A stretch of 64,000 bases of DNA from NCBI GenBank assembly GCA_030386875.1, contig CM059575.1, positions 17,012,293 through 17,076,292 on the forward strand, read 5' to 3'. Made by a program: the position numbers and the translations under genes. The DNA is from Morinoia aosen. Its lineage: Eukaryota > Arthropoda > Malacostraca > Amphipoda > Talitridae. This document shows, one piece after another, positions 11,999-24,807 of this stretch; position 1 is the first letter of the stretch; every line of letters begins with the position of its first letter. The notes below the pieces were generated by a model that was given only the letters and a program-made list of their open reading frames with translations, was not told the DNA's origin and did not search any database.

Positions 11999-12135
11999 GG
12001 TACTTCGTGCACGTGTCGACGCTGGCGGAGGTACGGGAGCAGGTGCTGCAGTACATCCCCGTGATCGCCCGCCCGCTGGTCATGTACCGAGACAAGCATC
12101 CGCACATCTGGACCGGCGTCTACGCTGACGTTGCT
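11999..12135 (+). CDS. CACNA2D: Alpha-2/delta exon: end of VWA domain and linker
   Basis: Two bases complete a glycine codon from the previous exon, then 45 codons (phase 1 in, phase 0 out). It reads YFVHVSTLAEVREQVLQYIP, VIARPLVMYRDKHPHIW and TGVYADVA. This matches the ISTLADVQENVMEYLHVLSRP segment of alpha-2/delta-3 and the HPVIWxxVYADV motif of arthropod homologues. The donor is GTGAGT. Confidence 0.95.
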
Positions 12136-13914
12136 GTGAGTCGCAGGGCTGGTGTGGGGCTCAGTCACAACTGCGGCTGTTAGCAGCTCGATCTCTTACG
12201 CTCCTGCTATTGCGATACAAATAAAATGCGCTAACTTCTGCATACCTGAGCTAATTTCTACGGAGGAGTAGCGCGATCGGCCTGACAGTTTGTGTCGATT
12301 ACGATAAATTAGTCACAAAACGGGGGCGAAAAAATTGCATGACTTATCTTCATAGACAATGTGGAGAAATTAGCATTAGAAAGCATAATGACAGCAATGA
12401 CAGGCTGATTCACATCTAGAGTGTCAGGGAAGAACTCCTTATCTTATGAAGAGATTAGCAATAGAAAGCATAATACATATGGGTGCAATGATAGTCTGAT
12501 TCTTAAAATATTAGGAAAGAACTCGCTGAAAAAATAGGAAATGAGAAAACTTCTCGTGCAGATATATTTAGAATACATGTCAAGATCACTGCAAGAGATA
12601 TGGGCTCTCTGTAATGCCTCAATGCTGTGTGTGCCACCTAGGGTACCGCTTTCCATACCGTTCATCTGCACCATGTTTTTATCAAGACAGATCACGCATA
12701 TTTGTGCATAGTTACAGTTTTGCCCATAATATAAACTAAGTCAAGAAACGATCTGAAATATGAGAGTAACCAGGAGGTTGAGTTCAAGTCTCGGAACAAC
12801 GTTGCTACAAAGTTGGTGCAATGACTTCACCGAACATCGAGGTGTCGTACATTTGTAGACGGTCATAGTACGTGTGATCCATTTATAAGAATGAGAATTC
12901 TTACATGATTTCATTGACAGCCTTCGCACCAAAGCTACTAACTACCTCAATCAAACGTAAACGTTCTTTCTGTTACGTTCAAGTTGAAATGGCGGATGGA
13001 TATCAGGACACGATTTTCAACACAACTAGTTGTATCCATTGCAGAATTCCAACTATTATTCTCAAGCCAGAAGAGCACCTACTAATCTGGAACCATGTTG
13101 AATATATGAATATGAGTTTCGCATTAATCTAAGTGACTGAGCTTATTATCGTCAGCTAAGCCCTATCCAAACCTATCCAATGTGCCGACTTCATGTAAAG
13201 CTGAACACGTAATCGCTTGATCAAATGAAAGTATCGAAGATTTTTGTTGAAATGAAACCTATACAAAAACCATTTAATTTGGACTATGATCCGAAGCTGC
13301 AAATAATCGTGCTGCTATTGAGCATTCATGCAATTTTCTTATTTTGAAAACCAGTCGATATTGGAAACACAAGGATATGGAAACTTTTAAAGTAAAGTAT
13401 CAGAGTCATAACATCTACACTCAGAAATTCACTATAGCAGTACTTAAAAGCTCCACCACACCAGTGAATACGTTAGAGCGCAATTTACTTGTCTGACTAA
13501 TAAATTCTCTCTATATGAGCTGTTACCCACAATTCTTCACCACAAAATCAGAGATACATTTCGAAAATCAGAGATACATGTCTCGTGATACATTTCGAAA
13601 AGCTTCCTATAAAAGCAAGTAGTATAAATTATTCAAGCAAACAAGTTGCGCAAGTTAACAAAACTTTTGTTACGTATATTCAGAGTACATCCAATTGGGA
13701 AATATTTGAGCTATTCATTAGTGGACGTAGCATTTTCGTCTTGATGCATAACGTGGAGATCTCAACACATAGGTAGAGCAGCGTAAATTTCTAGTATTTT
13801 CTAGTGTTTCTCTCGCCGTAGAGTTTCTTGAATGTTATTCAAGTTTAGGGCAGTCAATAGGCATAGAAAATTTTTTCACACAGAGTACGTGATAGTTCAT
13901 GATTATTTGATAGC

Positions 13915-14034
13915 TCTTTTTACTTTTACAAACACGTGTTTTTTCGTAACTGGAGACAATTTTCTTTTGACAACGTTTTTTACTTTTGCAAACACCTATT
14001 TTTTCGCAACTGGAGACAATTTCCGTTGCATAGC
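13915..14034. repeat. 60-bp direct duplication
   Basis: Two adjacent copies offset by exactly 60 bp, with TTTTTACTTTTxCAAACAC, TTTTTTCGxAACTGGAGACA and AATTT in the same order, differing at a few bases. Confidence 0.85.
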
Positions 14035-16983
14035 CTCCTAATTACATGGGAAACAATAGTTTCACTTTTTTCTAGTAAATTCGTGAATTTTTCTAGAATT
14101 CGTAGTGATTTATCTACAAAAGATGAACCAAAGAGAATTTTTAACGAGCCGTAATGAAGACAAGTGTAGCCGTTGGTGAGTTTGCAGTCACCGCTTCAGG
14201 TGACGGTGCCCTCCGATGTTGCTACCTGCATGCCCTCTTCTGTGTCGGGCTGGACGCGGCCAGCAGGCGGGAACCAAACAAACTTTCGGCTCTTCACAAT
14301 CCTCCAATAACGTTCATTAAAAAGAAAACTTGCTGCGACTGAGCTTGCCAATTTATTCTATTGCAAAAGTCTTTCCTCTTATTCATTTCATGAAGGTCAG
14401 TGCTGTTTTGCAAGGCTTTTCACTCTCCTTAGACCTCATGCGTTTGGCAAAGCTTGGTTCCCCGCTCTGCTGCGGTTCAGTCCTGACGGAATGAACTAGT
14501 TTTGTTTAGCAAACTTGAAGCATTTACGGTTCCCATTACTTTGCCGTGACTTTTTCTTAGATTAATTTTCTTATTTCACTGAAATGCTCCAGCAACATTT
14601 TTCGAGACTGAAAAAGAATGGGCTCTGTTACGTGTTTTTTGCATAATGTGATAGTTTTTGTTCTTCTATTGGGCCTGTGATATTTTTGCAGTAATTTGTT
14701 GGCTAATAAATTGTTTATTGATGTATGGACAAGAATGCTGGTCCTGTGGGTGTGAGAACTGCCGGTCCAGCACTGGAGCCTCAGTCTTCGAGACGAAAGC
14801 GTTCCTAAATCAAATGAAATTAATTTTTAATTAGAGACATCACTAACGTCAATTCATTTCTACCTCGGTATTGTTCCTCATTCATTGCCTGTTTTTTCAT
14901 TCGAGAAAAAATTCTAGTACCTCGTTCTATACTAGGATTCACATGAGGCTAAGGCTCGAGTGAGTGGAATGGTGGCTACACGGATTAGTGAGATCTAGAG
15001 CAGATACACTGTAATAGAATTAGAGTATAAAATAGTAGCTTGTGAAGTTCAGTGTTCAAAGCCCAAGACCTGATATCTGAAGTACTCGTATGTATTTCAC
15101 TGGTAGTAACTGTTTTTTTGTCCATCAAAATTGACATTATGATTATCTTCAGTCAGCTTTAATTCTTGCCGAGATCAGCTCGGAACGCGTACGCCACTTC
15201 GAAAATTGGAGGCCTTGCTGGAAGCCTTGTGCTGGTGCCAGACAACCATCTCGTGACAGGCGTCTAAATTTAAACGCGCTCAGCCCTGGTACATTTCAAT
15301 GCAATCAAATCTGCAGCCTCAAATGGACAGTTTGAATTTCGTTTTTCGGATGCACAATCGTTCCCTTTCTTAGAATATGATAGCTTCTTATTTACGCGGG
15401 ACTCTTCGCTAATCAGACTCGATGAAATCAATTTCGTTGGAAGATAGTTTTACTTTGTAATAAGGAATTGATTTTAAAATATAATTAAAAAATTACACGT
15501 TTCAAAAAGAAAAAGCAAAGTTTCTGCGCCATTGCATCGATTAATAAGGAATGCATTGGTACTTGCTTGCAAAGTACACACTATACGTTAACACAGGTGG
15601 TGACAGCAAGTGAAGTTTATACCAAAGAGCAGAGTAGTTCGATTCAAATCTTCTTTGACTAAAATATGAAATGAGAAACAAAATGAATCAGACTCACCCA
15701 GGTTATATGTCTGTTCTTTAAATGTCTATGTGTCCCGGGAATGTGTTGCAACTCGTGTGTGTGCCCTGCATAGTCGTTAATTAACATCTGCATTAGAGGG
15801 GGGTGACGTGTAGACCTGCAAGGCTTGTCTCATGTGCGGCTGGCAGCCTGACAAATGCTTAAACATTTTCAGTATGCGAGTCTGTAGCTCAGGGAATTGA
15901 GTGCAAAAAATAAAGTTTCATGCCTTATTTTCAAGTCATATTGTTAAACTTCTCATGAGATTTTGAAAATAAAATTTCTCTGAGAAGCGCAGCGTTTTTA
16001 AAGTAAAATCGCTGCAACTCTGCGATGTTCTCTATGTAGTGCACTCCATCCTTCGTGGTAGCATATAACATTCTGTATTACGCATTTAATTGTCTCCTAA
16101 ACGAAAAAAAAGTTTCGCTCGAGTGGTTTGTCTAAAAGATTTTACTAAAACCAATTAAAAAACTCATGTATAAATTAAAGAGGCATCGCAAACCGACTAT
16201 ATAAAAAGATTTGAATTGAATCGTAATTGCTGCGAACAAAAATTATCGGTCGTAAGTCAGATTACTTCTTTGGGGCCTGAAAACACTCAGAAGGCTTTGA
16301 AACCATTTGATCAGCAGGAGTTGGTATTATTTTTGTCATGCCTCACTGGGAGGAAATTCAAGTAGCATCTCTAATTTTATAAGCCGATAATTATAACGAA
16401 ATATCTTCTACAGTTGTACAAAATTGTTTGATTTTAGCATTCGATCGATTTGTCCAGCTGCCAGACGCACGAAGACAAGCCAAGCGCGATGTGAGAAAGC
16501 GTCAAAATGTCAATTACGAAATACTAATGTTATTTTTACTTACTGTTCATTTTATTTATTTTTTGAGGTAGCAATTAAATTATAGAAGCAACTTTAATTT
16601 CTAATAATATGTTTTATTTGCTGTTACATGATGTATCATAGATATGTGTGTTACAGGAAATATCTTTTGCATTTTGATTACGTTTATGTCCATTGGAAGC
16701 AGCTACGCTTGGCGCAACGCTTGTAAATTTTACGATTACGAAATAAACTGACACATTTCTTCCAAATTCCACCCTGTAGCACGGGGCGCGAGGACACGTG
16801 GTGACGGTAAGAGTGGACCTCCTCCCTTATTTTCTGAGTCGCACTCACTTGAGTTGCTCACATCTGTACACTGAGAGCTCACCCGCACCACAGTTCTTGT
16901 GTATCACATCTCAGCCTCTAGCTGTTGACATCACACTTTATTGTAGAATATATGCGATATCGAGCTGTAACCCACCACCACAT

Positions 16984-17125
16984 CACCAGCACTGCTATAG
17001 TCACCCACAGCCACTTCACCAGCACTGTGATAGTTACCAACCACCACACCACCAGCACTGCTATAGTCACCAATCACCACTTCACCAGCACTCTATAGTT
17101 ACCAACCTCCTCATCACAAGCACTG
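16984..17125. repeat. 33-bp minisatellite
   Basis: Copies of CACCAGCACTGCTATAGTCA start at 16984, 17017, 17050 and 17083, with a decayed one at 17115. The resulting His/Gln-rich open frame is a repeat artefact. Confidence 0.9.
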
Positions 17126-18100
17126 CTTCCCGCAATGAACTTATCCTAAGTATTGTAGCTCAATTCCTGAACCATTTGGAAGTGCTATAATCATTTGACG
17201 ATTCAGTAATTCTATTATTTCTGTCATAGAATTATACATATAGGATAAGTATCTTCTGCACGTCAAATAGTGGGGAAGTTCAGAATTGGAAAAAATATCT
17301 GCAATTCTCTGTCGCAACGGACGACGTAAACTTCATCGTTTTATGACCACCGACTGCAGTGATTACAGAACAAATTTTCCGCTGAATCTCATTGACTTGT
17401 ATCCATTTAAACAGTGGTCTGTGCAGTGTCACTACTAGTATGTACATTATTAGGCCTCATTATGGCAAACAAATTACTTTCACGACCACAATTGTTCAAG
17501 AGAAACATTTCTTGATGACGTCAGGTGCAATGGGGACCATCAGACTGACAGTTCCACAGCTCAAAGTGAAATGCGAAGGCAGTGTTGTCTAGGGTGTGTT
17601 AAGTGTCGTCATGCTTTGGGTTCTGTTGCTAACTCATCACTTGAGGAGAGGAGTAGGCGAGAAACTGGATCGACCTCTTTCAATGGAAAATTAGGCTTAT
17701 TTTTAAATATGTAACTCTCGTTATTTTGGCTCAGGAACTAGACATTGCCATGTCATGTTATGCAGTCGCAAGTTTTGATCAAAAGTTCTGCCAGACCGCG
17801 AATAAGATTACGAGCTTGAAAAAATTTTTCATGTTCTGGAGAACCAACAGCGTACAATGAAATGATTTTATTGTGATATCAAGCTACCTTAGATAAAAGT
17901 GTAAGAGAAAAACTGTTTTAGTTTTCACAACCATTTTTGAGTGCGAAATTAACTAACAATTTTTATTTGTACGTAATGGCATATGTATTTCTAAGACTAC
18001 TCGTTGTTAACATGAATTCATTAGTATATAAGGAACAATAAGTTCAGATAATCGGTATTTCTGAAAAATGAATCGCTAAATAATGCCAATCAATTTACAC

Positions 18101-18300
18101 CTGGTATAGCACGCTGGAATTGGGCAACTGGTGTAACGCGTTGGAATAAGACGGCTGGTACAGCCCGTTGGAATTGGACGTCTATATAGCTCGTTGTAAT
18201 TGTACGTTTGGTATAGTTCTTAGAAATTGGACGACTGGTATAGCCCTTTGGAATTGGTCATCTGGAATAAAAAGTTAGAACTGGTTAACTGGTATGATAT
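18101..18300. repeat. 27-bp minisatellite
   Basis: About seven imperfect units like GGTATAGCCCGTTGGAATTG, with starts at 18103, 18130, 18157, 18183, 18210, 18237 and 18264. Confidence 0.88.
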
Positions 18301-18555
18301 ACTGGATGGTATGATATACTGGTGAGATTAGAAAGGAATACTGGTGGCAGATTATTTATTAGGTATTGTTGTTAATGATCAAAAAAGAAACGAACCATAA
18401 AATTTTCAAAACCAAAACCTGCTGTAAGATACATATATGTCATATTGATTGTTTTTGACGCACCTGATGAAAGTTTCTAAAGCGAGCGACGTTGTGTGTT
18501 GTTGGGCGTAATAACACAACGACGTATCTCAGCCTCACAACGCAACGAATTTGTG

Positions 18556-18578
18556 TTACCCTCGGCCTCCGAGGGTAA
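18556..18578. repeat. Perfect 10-bp hairpin
   Basis: TTACCCTCGG and CCGAGGGTAA are exact complements around a CCT loop. Just upstream, CGTTGTGT and ACACAACG (about 18490-18522) form a second inverted pair. Confidence 0.8.
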
Positions 18579-21500
18579 AGGCAAAACTCAGGAATCTCAT
18601 ATGGATGTAGGCAACGAGTATGGAGTGCCCAACTCGAATATGAATGCGAAGCCGTTATGCAAAAAATAAACGCTATGGTATAAGCACTTAGTTTTTGTGC
18701 AGCGTAAACTCACACTTCACCCTGAGATGAGGGTTATTGGGTATAGAAAAGTATTTATGTTAAGATTTTTTTGCCAGACTTTTTATGTGTACTCCTTCTC
18801 GACTATGACGCAGTCAGCTAAAGAATACCGAACTTGACTCATTTGAAGCACCCAAGAAACCAAACATGAATAAGAAACTGCCGTAACATTTGACTGAACC
18901 CTTACAGTATTTTTCCCCGAGGAGAAATTAGTACATGTAGATTCAATGCCACTCATACTACTTGCAATATTCAATCTCGCTAACATTTGTTGCTGATGAA
19001 ATTCGTCCCACCAACCAGAAACTTAGTCAAAATTCCGTCTGCCATCTATGAGACATCATCCCTATTTACACGCTACATTAAAAAATTGAGCTTTTTTGTT
19101 CGTGCGAGTGTACGTGCATTGAAGTGAAGCACCCACTCAATTATTCACTTGAGCACCACCACTTGAATTCAAACCGGAATTTAAAACTGGTCCACGTCGA
19201 TACAGACTCTGTATCCGCAGTGTGATCCAAACCAAGTCCAAACTCTTCCTCACTTGAATACTCAGAACTTCACACATCGCTCATCATTATCATCAGCTTT
19301 CAACACACCTCAATGGAATGCAACTCTATTTGTCCCCACTCCTGGTGCTTGTGTACCTCGGAATTTTACCCGCGAGCGTAACTAAGTTCCTGATAGTTCA
19401 AAACTGCTCTTTTTGATATAGCTAGAGTAGATCCTGCGCAGCCTGGTTGAAATGAAAACCCAATTTTTCAAATGAGCTCGAGAGATTTAACCGAGTTTCC
19501 CTACGCTTACTTCCTACTGTTCAAGACCATGATCGATCAGCGTCGAATAAAACGTTATGAAGACGTTCTTTTCCTGAGTGGTTGACACTATTTCCTGAAA
19601 GTCCACGAAGTCCTGCTATTACTCTGTGCCATCAGCAACATTTTTCTTTAATTTCGTTAGCACCAACCTTATTTTTTTTCCTCATCGAGTGATATTTTTC
19701 AGAGCTTTTTTTCTCTCTACTGGCGTTCAGCCTTTAGAGTAGTCCCTAGTTTGTCACGAAACATATGAAGGACTAGTCATGTTTCAATTTTGCTTTGCGA
19801 GTGGGAGGGTTCTCTTTTCCTGCGGCCCCGATGGTTGGCTTTTTTCCGCGCCAGTAATCGCTGTACTGCTCAATCTGCTCTGCCTGGCCAATATATGTTA
19901 TTATAATATGATAAATCTCGCATTACAACGATTTTTCTCTGAATTGTTTGGAAAACCATTTGTTAAAGTAGAAATTTTGAACGCCAGTACTCTATAGATG
20001 GTTATCGAATAGCTACAACTTGTCCTAAGAGCTATTATTGTCTTAGATTTGTTCTAAAACTGAGAAAAAGGCCAACGTAGATCAAATACCTAACAACTGG
20101 ATAGAAGATTTATTCTCACATTTCGATAGAAAAATCTATTTAACACATTTAAATTTATACATCAAGCCAGATAGTGATTAAAACAATACAGAAAGAGCTG
20201 GCACGTTTGAAACTAAATGATAAGTTCTTGATGGTCAAATTTCTCGATCAAATTTTAGTCTTCTGAAAGTTGAAGGCCGTTCAGTGCAACCAACTTGTAT
20301 TCATTTAATTGAAATTAACCATGATAATTTTTTGTGTCGTGACGAATTCTTTTGTGAACCACATGAATTAGCCACCACAAACTCTAGAATCGAATTCTTG
20401 AGAGATTTAGGGAGATGAATGAGAAAACCAACAGACCCCAACGTTCCTTCCTTCAACATTGATTAACTTAGGATAAAAATTATGTTATTAGCTGCCAAAT
20501 TGAGATTGTCCGAGGATCTAGACATTTTTGAACTCTCTGCTTTGTAGGATGTAGTCTGTAACTCAACACAAAGGTTATTGAATAGATCATTCCTAAACTT
20601 ATCCGTGTAACATTGTTTGGCCAGGTAATGCAAAATTTTACTTTCATATTTTTTCCCGCACACCGCACAATGTTTTTCTAAATGCTGCTTAATGAATTTA
20701 TAAAAGTAGCAGAATCTGTATCAGAAGTGCCTTAACATAATTACTTTCAATTTGATGCCGAGCACCGAAAGAGTAAAACTCGCAGGTACGTTTGTATACA
20801 CAAGCGAAGTACAGCCATCCTTACGGGACCGTCGAACATGAGAGCTCTCCAACTCAAAGGCCGTCGGATGATGTTTCTTGAGTCCAACTCACGTCTGTCT
20901 TCGTTTGTTCTCTTCTAGAGGCCCTACAATCCCCTCAAAATCCTTACGATCGCCGCTCGACCCGACAAAGTCTTCCTAGTACGTAGCGCAGCAAGCCGAC
21001 CAAACTTGGAAATATCTGAGGACTTCTAGAGAGCTCTGAGCAAGACGCTAATCTTTTCATTTTGCATTGAGTTTGTACTTGGCGATTAACCTTTATAAAT
21101 ATGTTTCAAACGTTGTATCTTGTTTTGCAGTGTACATACGGTGTTTTTTACAGTGCTTAGTTTGCTGTTTAAACTTAATACTGTTGATTAATCTTTCTCG
21201 TCTATGAAAAGAACGTTGCTTCAAGGGATCAAAAACATTCATCTTTAACTTCAAATTCTTTCTGTTGCGCATTTCCGGTTTCCCAAATTTAACACTTTAG
21301 CTGCGAGAAACGTTGCGAGCGTCGTGGTTAATTATTTTAACTAACAATTCACATTCGCCTCAAAATTTATTACCGTCGTTAGAGAAACTCCTAATACTAT
21401 TTGAGAACGTTCATGGATTTCAATTTCTACAGCGATTGTACTTTAAATTGAAAAATAGATGGAAGCAACTGGCTTTTAATTTTTTATTCTAGTAAATGCC

Positions 21501-24500
21501 AAAACCTGGAAAACCTTATCAAAACAAGTGCACTAGCAGCCGGCGGCTTACATAGGTGTCCTTTTCCTTCCACTGTTTTCACGCCTCATTGTTCTTGGAA
21601 GTGACCGGACATCTTCCTCAGCAAAGTCGTGGCTTATTTTTCGGTGTTAACACTAACACGCAACCTTATTGCTCATGAGCGCGTTTTATCAAACTTTGTC
21701 AGTTTTCCATTAACGCACGTGTTCTTCCTATCTTCTTCTTCATATCAGTTTCCATTTACAGGACCCTTGAAAGTCAGGAAAAATTTTAATTAAGAATTGT
21801 TAAGAAATTATCGTTATTGAATGATGAGAGAAAAGACTGATAATTATTCAATCTTGATTGATGAATGAAGCCTAATGAAACTTGAAGAAGTTTGGTGTTT
21901 TAATAAGAGTTCAGCAAATATTGTTTCTTACTGACACAAATTCATAAGATACTGGCTAAAAAATGTATGAATTCTCGTATGGTGGAGGGAGGTAATTACG
22001 CTTGAAATACTTGATTGTCAGTTCGACCAACTGGCACTAGGTACTCTTTCGTTTACCAAAGCCGACGATAGGCTCTTTAATCAAATGAGTTCGAAAACTA
22101 GTGAAAGCTCGGTTAGCCTATTCTTTTCGATGTTACTCAACATCAATTAAAGTGAGCAACATCGTCGGGTGCATCGGCCTATTTACCTTTTCGGGGCCTT
22201 ATGATATCGTTCGTCACAAACGGGTAGACCGGCCTCATAGTATAAGCTTATACGATTGGAAACCTCCTGGATTCGGTTATGTGCATGCCTCAATACCTTT
22301 AATCAGTAAATTGTTTGAATGTTTAGTGCTGCTCACCCTTGCCTTTGAATCTACAATGCTTGTGAATTTGAGATTTTGTGAGTGTGGTGCTTGAAAACTC
22401 ACTCTTCCCCCGCTACTGTTTGTTTTCTTCAAGTCTGTAGGATATTAAACCTTTGCACGTCTTCAAGTTTGAACACAGTTCAACCACCGAGACTGTCAGC
22501 ATGAGATTTTTATCTACTAATGATATTATCGGCACACCAATGCAAGAGACCCTCCACAGGGTCGAAACTAATTTCCTATTTATTTGTTTAAACTCCATAC
22601 CCCAAAACTAGATGTTTATGCACGATTGGCAGAGTATTGTCGTGAGCGCTCCCCCGGTCACGATCAAACACTCTGTTTTTACATTTCGAACTCGTCCTAA
22701 AACAGCACTAAGAATTAAGGGCTTGCTTACCTTCGGTGTTGGAAATAACAGCGTTCCTTGTCTTAGCGTTGTCTCAGTGAAACTGTACTTCGGAGATAGG
22801 AGAAATTTACACTGTTCCTATTCCCAAAGTGTGAGTGGAATAAATAGAGTGAAAGAGAGACCAGAATGAACTTCGGAGCCCATTGCATGAGCAACTCGTT
22901 CGTTGTTAATTGATTCGCCGAGTTCATGAGTGAGTCGCGCACCTTGTCTGCTACATGCGTTTCCTGTGCACTTCTTTCTTGATCAGTTTGTGTTAACATA
23001 GCTTCGTGGCACCTCTTCTCCTGTGTTCATGTTAAGCCAATATAACGCTGTTCGATTTGCCCTTGAGGCAAACTAGCATCTGAAACCATATACTGAGCAT
23101 AATTTTACCGGAAATCCTTTTTCTTTAGTCATTCTTGCTTGCGTTTATTGTTTTCCTTGAAGGATTCCCCGTTTTGCCAGGAGACTATCTCTCCAGCGGC
23201 AGCATGGTACCATAAAGATCCCAAGACCCATCATGTAATAATGGACTTCATCGGATAGTACTGCATTGGGGATTATAGTGCCGCAATATTTATCCCAAAC
23301 ATTACTGCTGATACACGGCGCTGTAGGGGGTTCATCATACTCTGCAATACATTGGCACTCTTTCACCTTTTAAAAATTCGTTTAAATTCATGAACATAAT
23401 GAAATTCCCATTTTACGCGAGTTGAAAAGTTTTCGTTTTTTATTTAACACATTGACCGCAACGTGCACCACCGGTGGCAACGGAGGGGATTTTCGTAAGG
23501 CTGCTGCTCTCGATTTTCATAAATACTTAATTAAAACTAAATGAGGGTGTGATCTAGTCAATGGTTGTTATTTTCAAAAACTGCTCATTAAAATCGACTT
23601 TAAATTTGAGTTGAATATTGAGCTTCAGTTTTCGCAATAGCCGTGAAAGTGTAAAGTATATTATACAGCCTCACATGAAGTTCAGGCGTATCAGGGATGA
23701 AGAAGCCCGAAGTACGGATTGATGCTTCTTCCTCTCCCGTCCAGCTGTAGAAATTAGAGTCTAATGTTTAATAAGCTATTAAGAACGACTCGCTCCCGCC
23801 GTTAACCTAATATTTTGCGTTTCATCGCCATTGAATGAATGCATTGAAATGGTTTAATAATAACAGGAAGCACAATGTTCAGCATAACCAGTGGCTAATT
23901 GATGTATCAGCAGTAAAACTTTTCATAAATGTTTTTTTTTCCTACACATCTAATGCTCAGTGGTTTCAAACTCTAGCACCTCTCTTAAATATTCGTTTAA
24001 TGAACCCCGGTGCAGAAATCATAATAATGCGCAAATACCCACCCTAACTTTACTTTCAAGATGAAGCCCATTATGAGTAACACTTCCCGCTCAACATAAA
24101 CGAAGTGATTATAGTGGTTTCGTAGAGAAGCATTTTTTAAAATTTTCGTTGATTGTTTTTTCCTGAAATTAACCTTTTCCTTCTCCCGTTCCATGCTGCC
24201 ACCCTTCGGACCCTGACCAATTGCAACTGACGAACTGCTGACTTGACCTCCACGGCTGCTGTCCGTGCCGCCTCTCCCGGCAAGCTAACCGACATATCCT
24301 GACGTGTACGTGGAATGTCTCTGCTCGATGCGAACACCTCTCTCTTCGCCAAAATGGTCATCCCGTACTATTTGAGATCTCGAAATGGAAAATTATTCAT
24401 GTTTCTCATCGAGTTCATTTGTTGTCTGCCACAAATTTCTCAAATTTAATTCCAATCAAGTAAATTGAAAATAAAAATACATTTTTTGTCTAGTTTTCTC

Positions 24501-24555
24501 ACATTTTGGTAAATTTTGGCTTGCATCGCGAGGTGGGCATTATCACAAAACGCAG

Positions 24556-24807
24556 GATCCCAAGCAAACTGAGTGGCTTTGGGAGCTTAGAGAGAGAAAA
24601 AGACAATTAGAAAGAACAAAAAAATACAAGGAATTAAAGAAAATAGCTTTGGACTTTTCAAAGTACAAAAACCCTGAGCCCGTGGAAATTAATGGGACAG
24701 TGCTTAACGACCCTGAGAAAGTTGAGAAGTTTCTTCGCTATGGTCTCTTTGAAGCTACAGACGCCGACATTGCCAAGATCAAGGCCGAGGCTGTTCGGTC
24801 CACCAGG
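24556..24807 (+). CDS. CACNA2D: Alpha-2/delta exon: arthropod-type insertion (DPKQTEWLWE)
   Basis: 84 codons, phase 0 at both ends, from acceptor ACAAAACGCAG to donor GTGAGT. Joined to the previous exon it reads VYADVA-DPKQTEWLWELRERK, the VYADVxDPKxTxWLWE signature I know from insect alpha-2/delta proteins and absent from the vertebrate ones. The rest is highly charged: a Lys/Arg/Glu helix-like run at residues 10-30, then KNPEPVEINGTVLNDPEKVE and FLRYGLFEATDADIAKIKAE. The acceptor has a poor pyrimidine tract. The frame is open upstream to a stronger acceptor at 24494, but that one is out of phase with the preceding exon. The exon sits alone in 23 kb. Confidence 0.82.

Larger units (their letters stand above)
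12136..24555. other. Intron, about 12.4 kb
   Basis: Long AT-rich intron. It holds a 60-bp direct duplication (about 13915-14030), a 33-bp minisatellite (16984-17125), a 27-bp minisatellite (18101-18300) and a perfect hairpin (18556-18578). A splice-bounded 60-bp stretch at 20919-20978 is open in all frames but unsupported. No nested gene can be shown. Confidence 0.5.

Noticed and set aside
16798-17190. 130-codon His/Gln-rich open frame
   Set aside because: The frame is kept open by the 33-bp minisatellite.
20919-20978. Splice-bounded 60-bp stretch (TTCTCTTCTAG ... GTACGT), open in all three frames
   Set aside because: Sixty bases open in every frame is weak evidence, and inclusion would break the conserved VYADV-DPK join.
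24494-24555. Upstream extension of the insertion exon to the stronger acceptor TTTTTTGTCTAG, suggesting a nested gene
   Set aside because: That start needs one base from the previous exon, whereas the alpha-2/delta exon before it ends at phase 0. The DPKxTxWLWE signature argues for the start at 24556 and against a separate gene.
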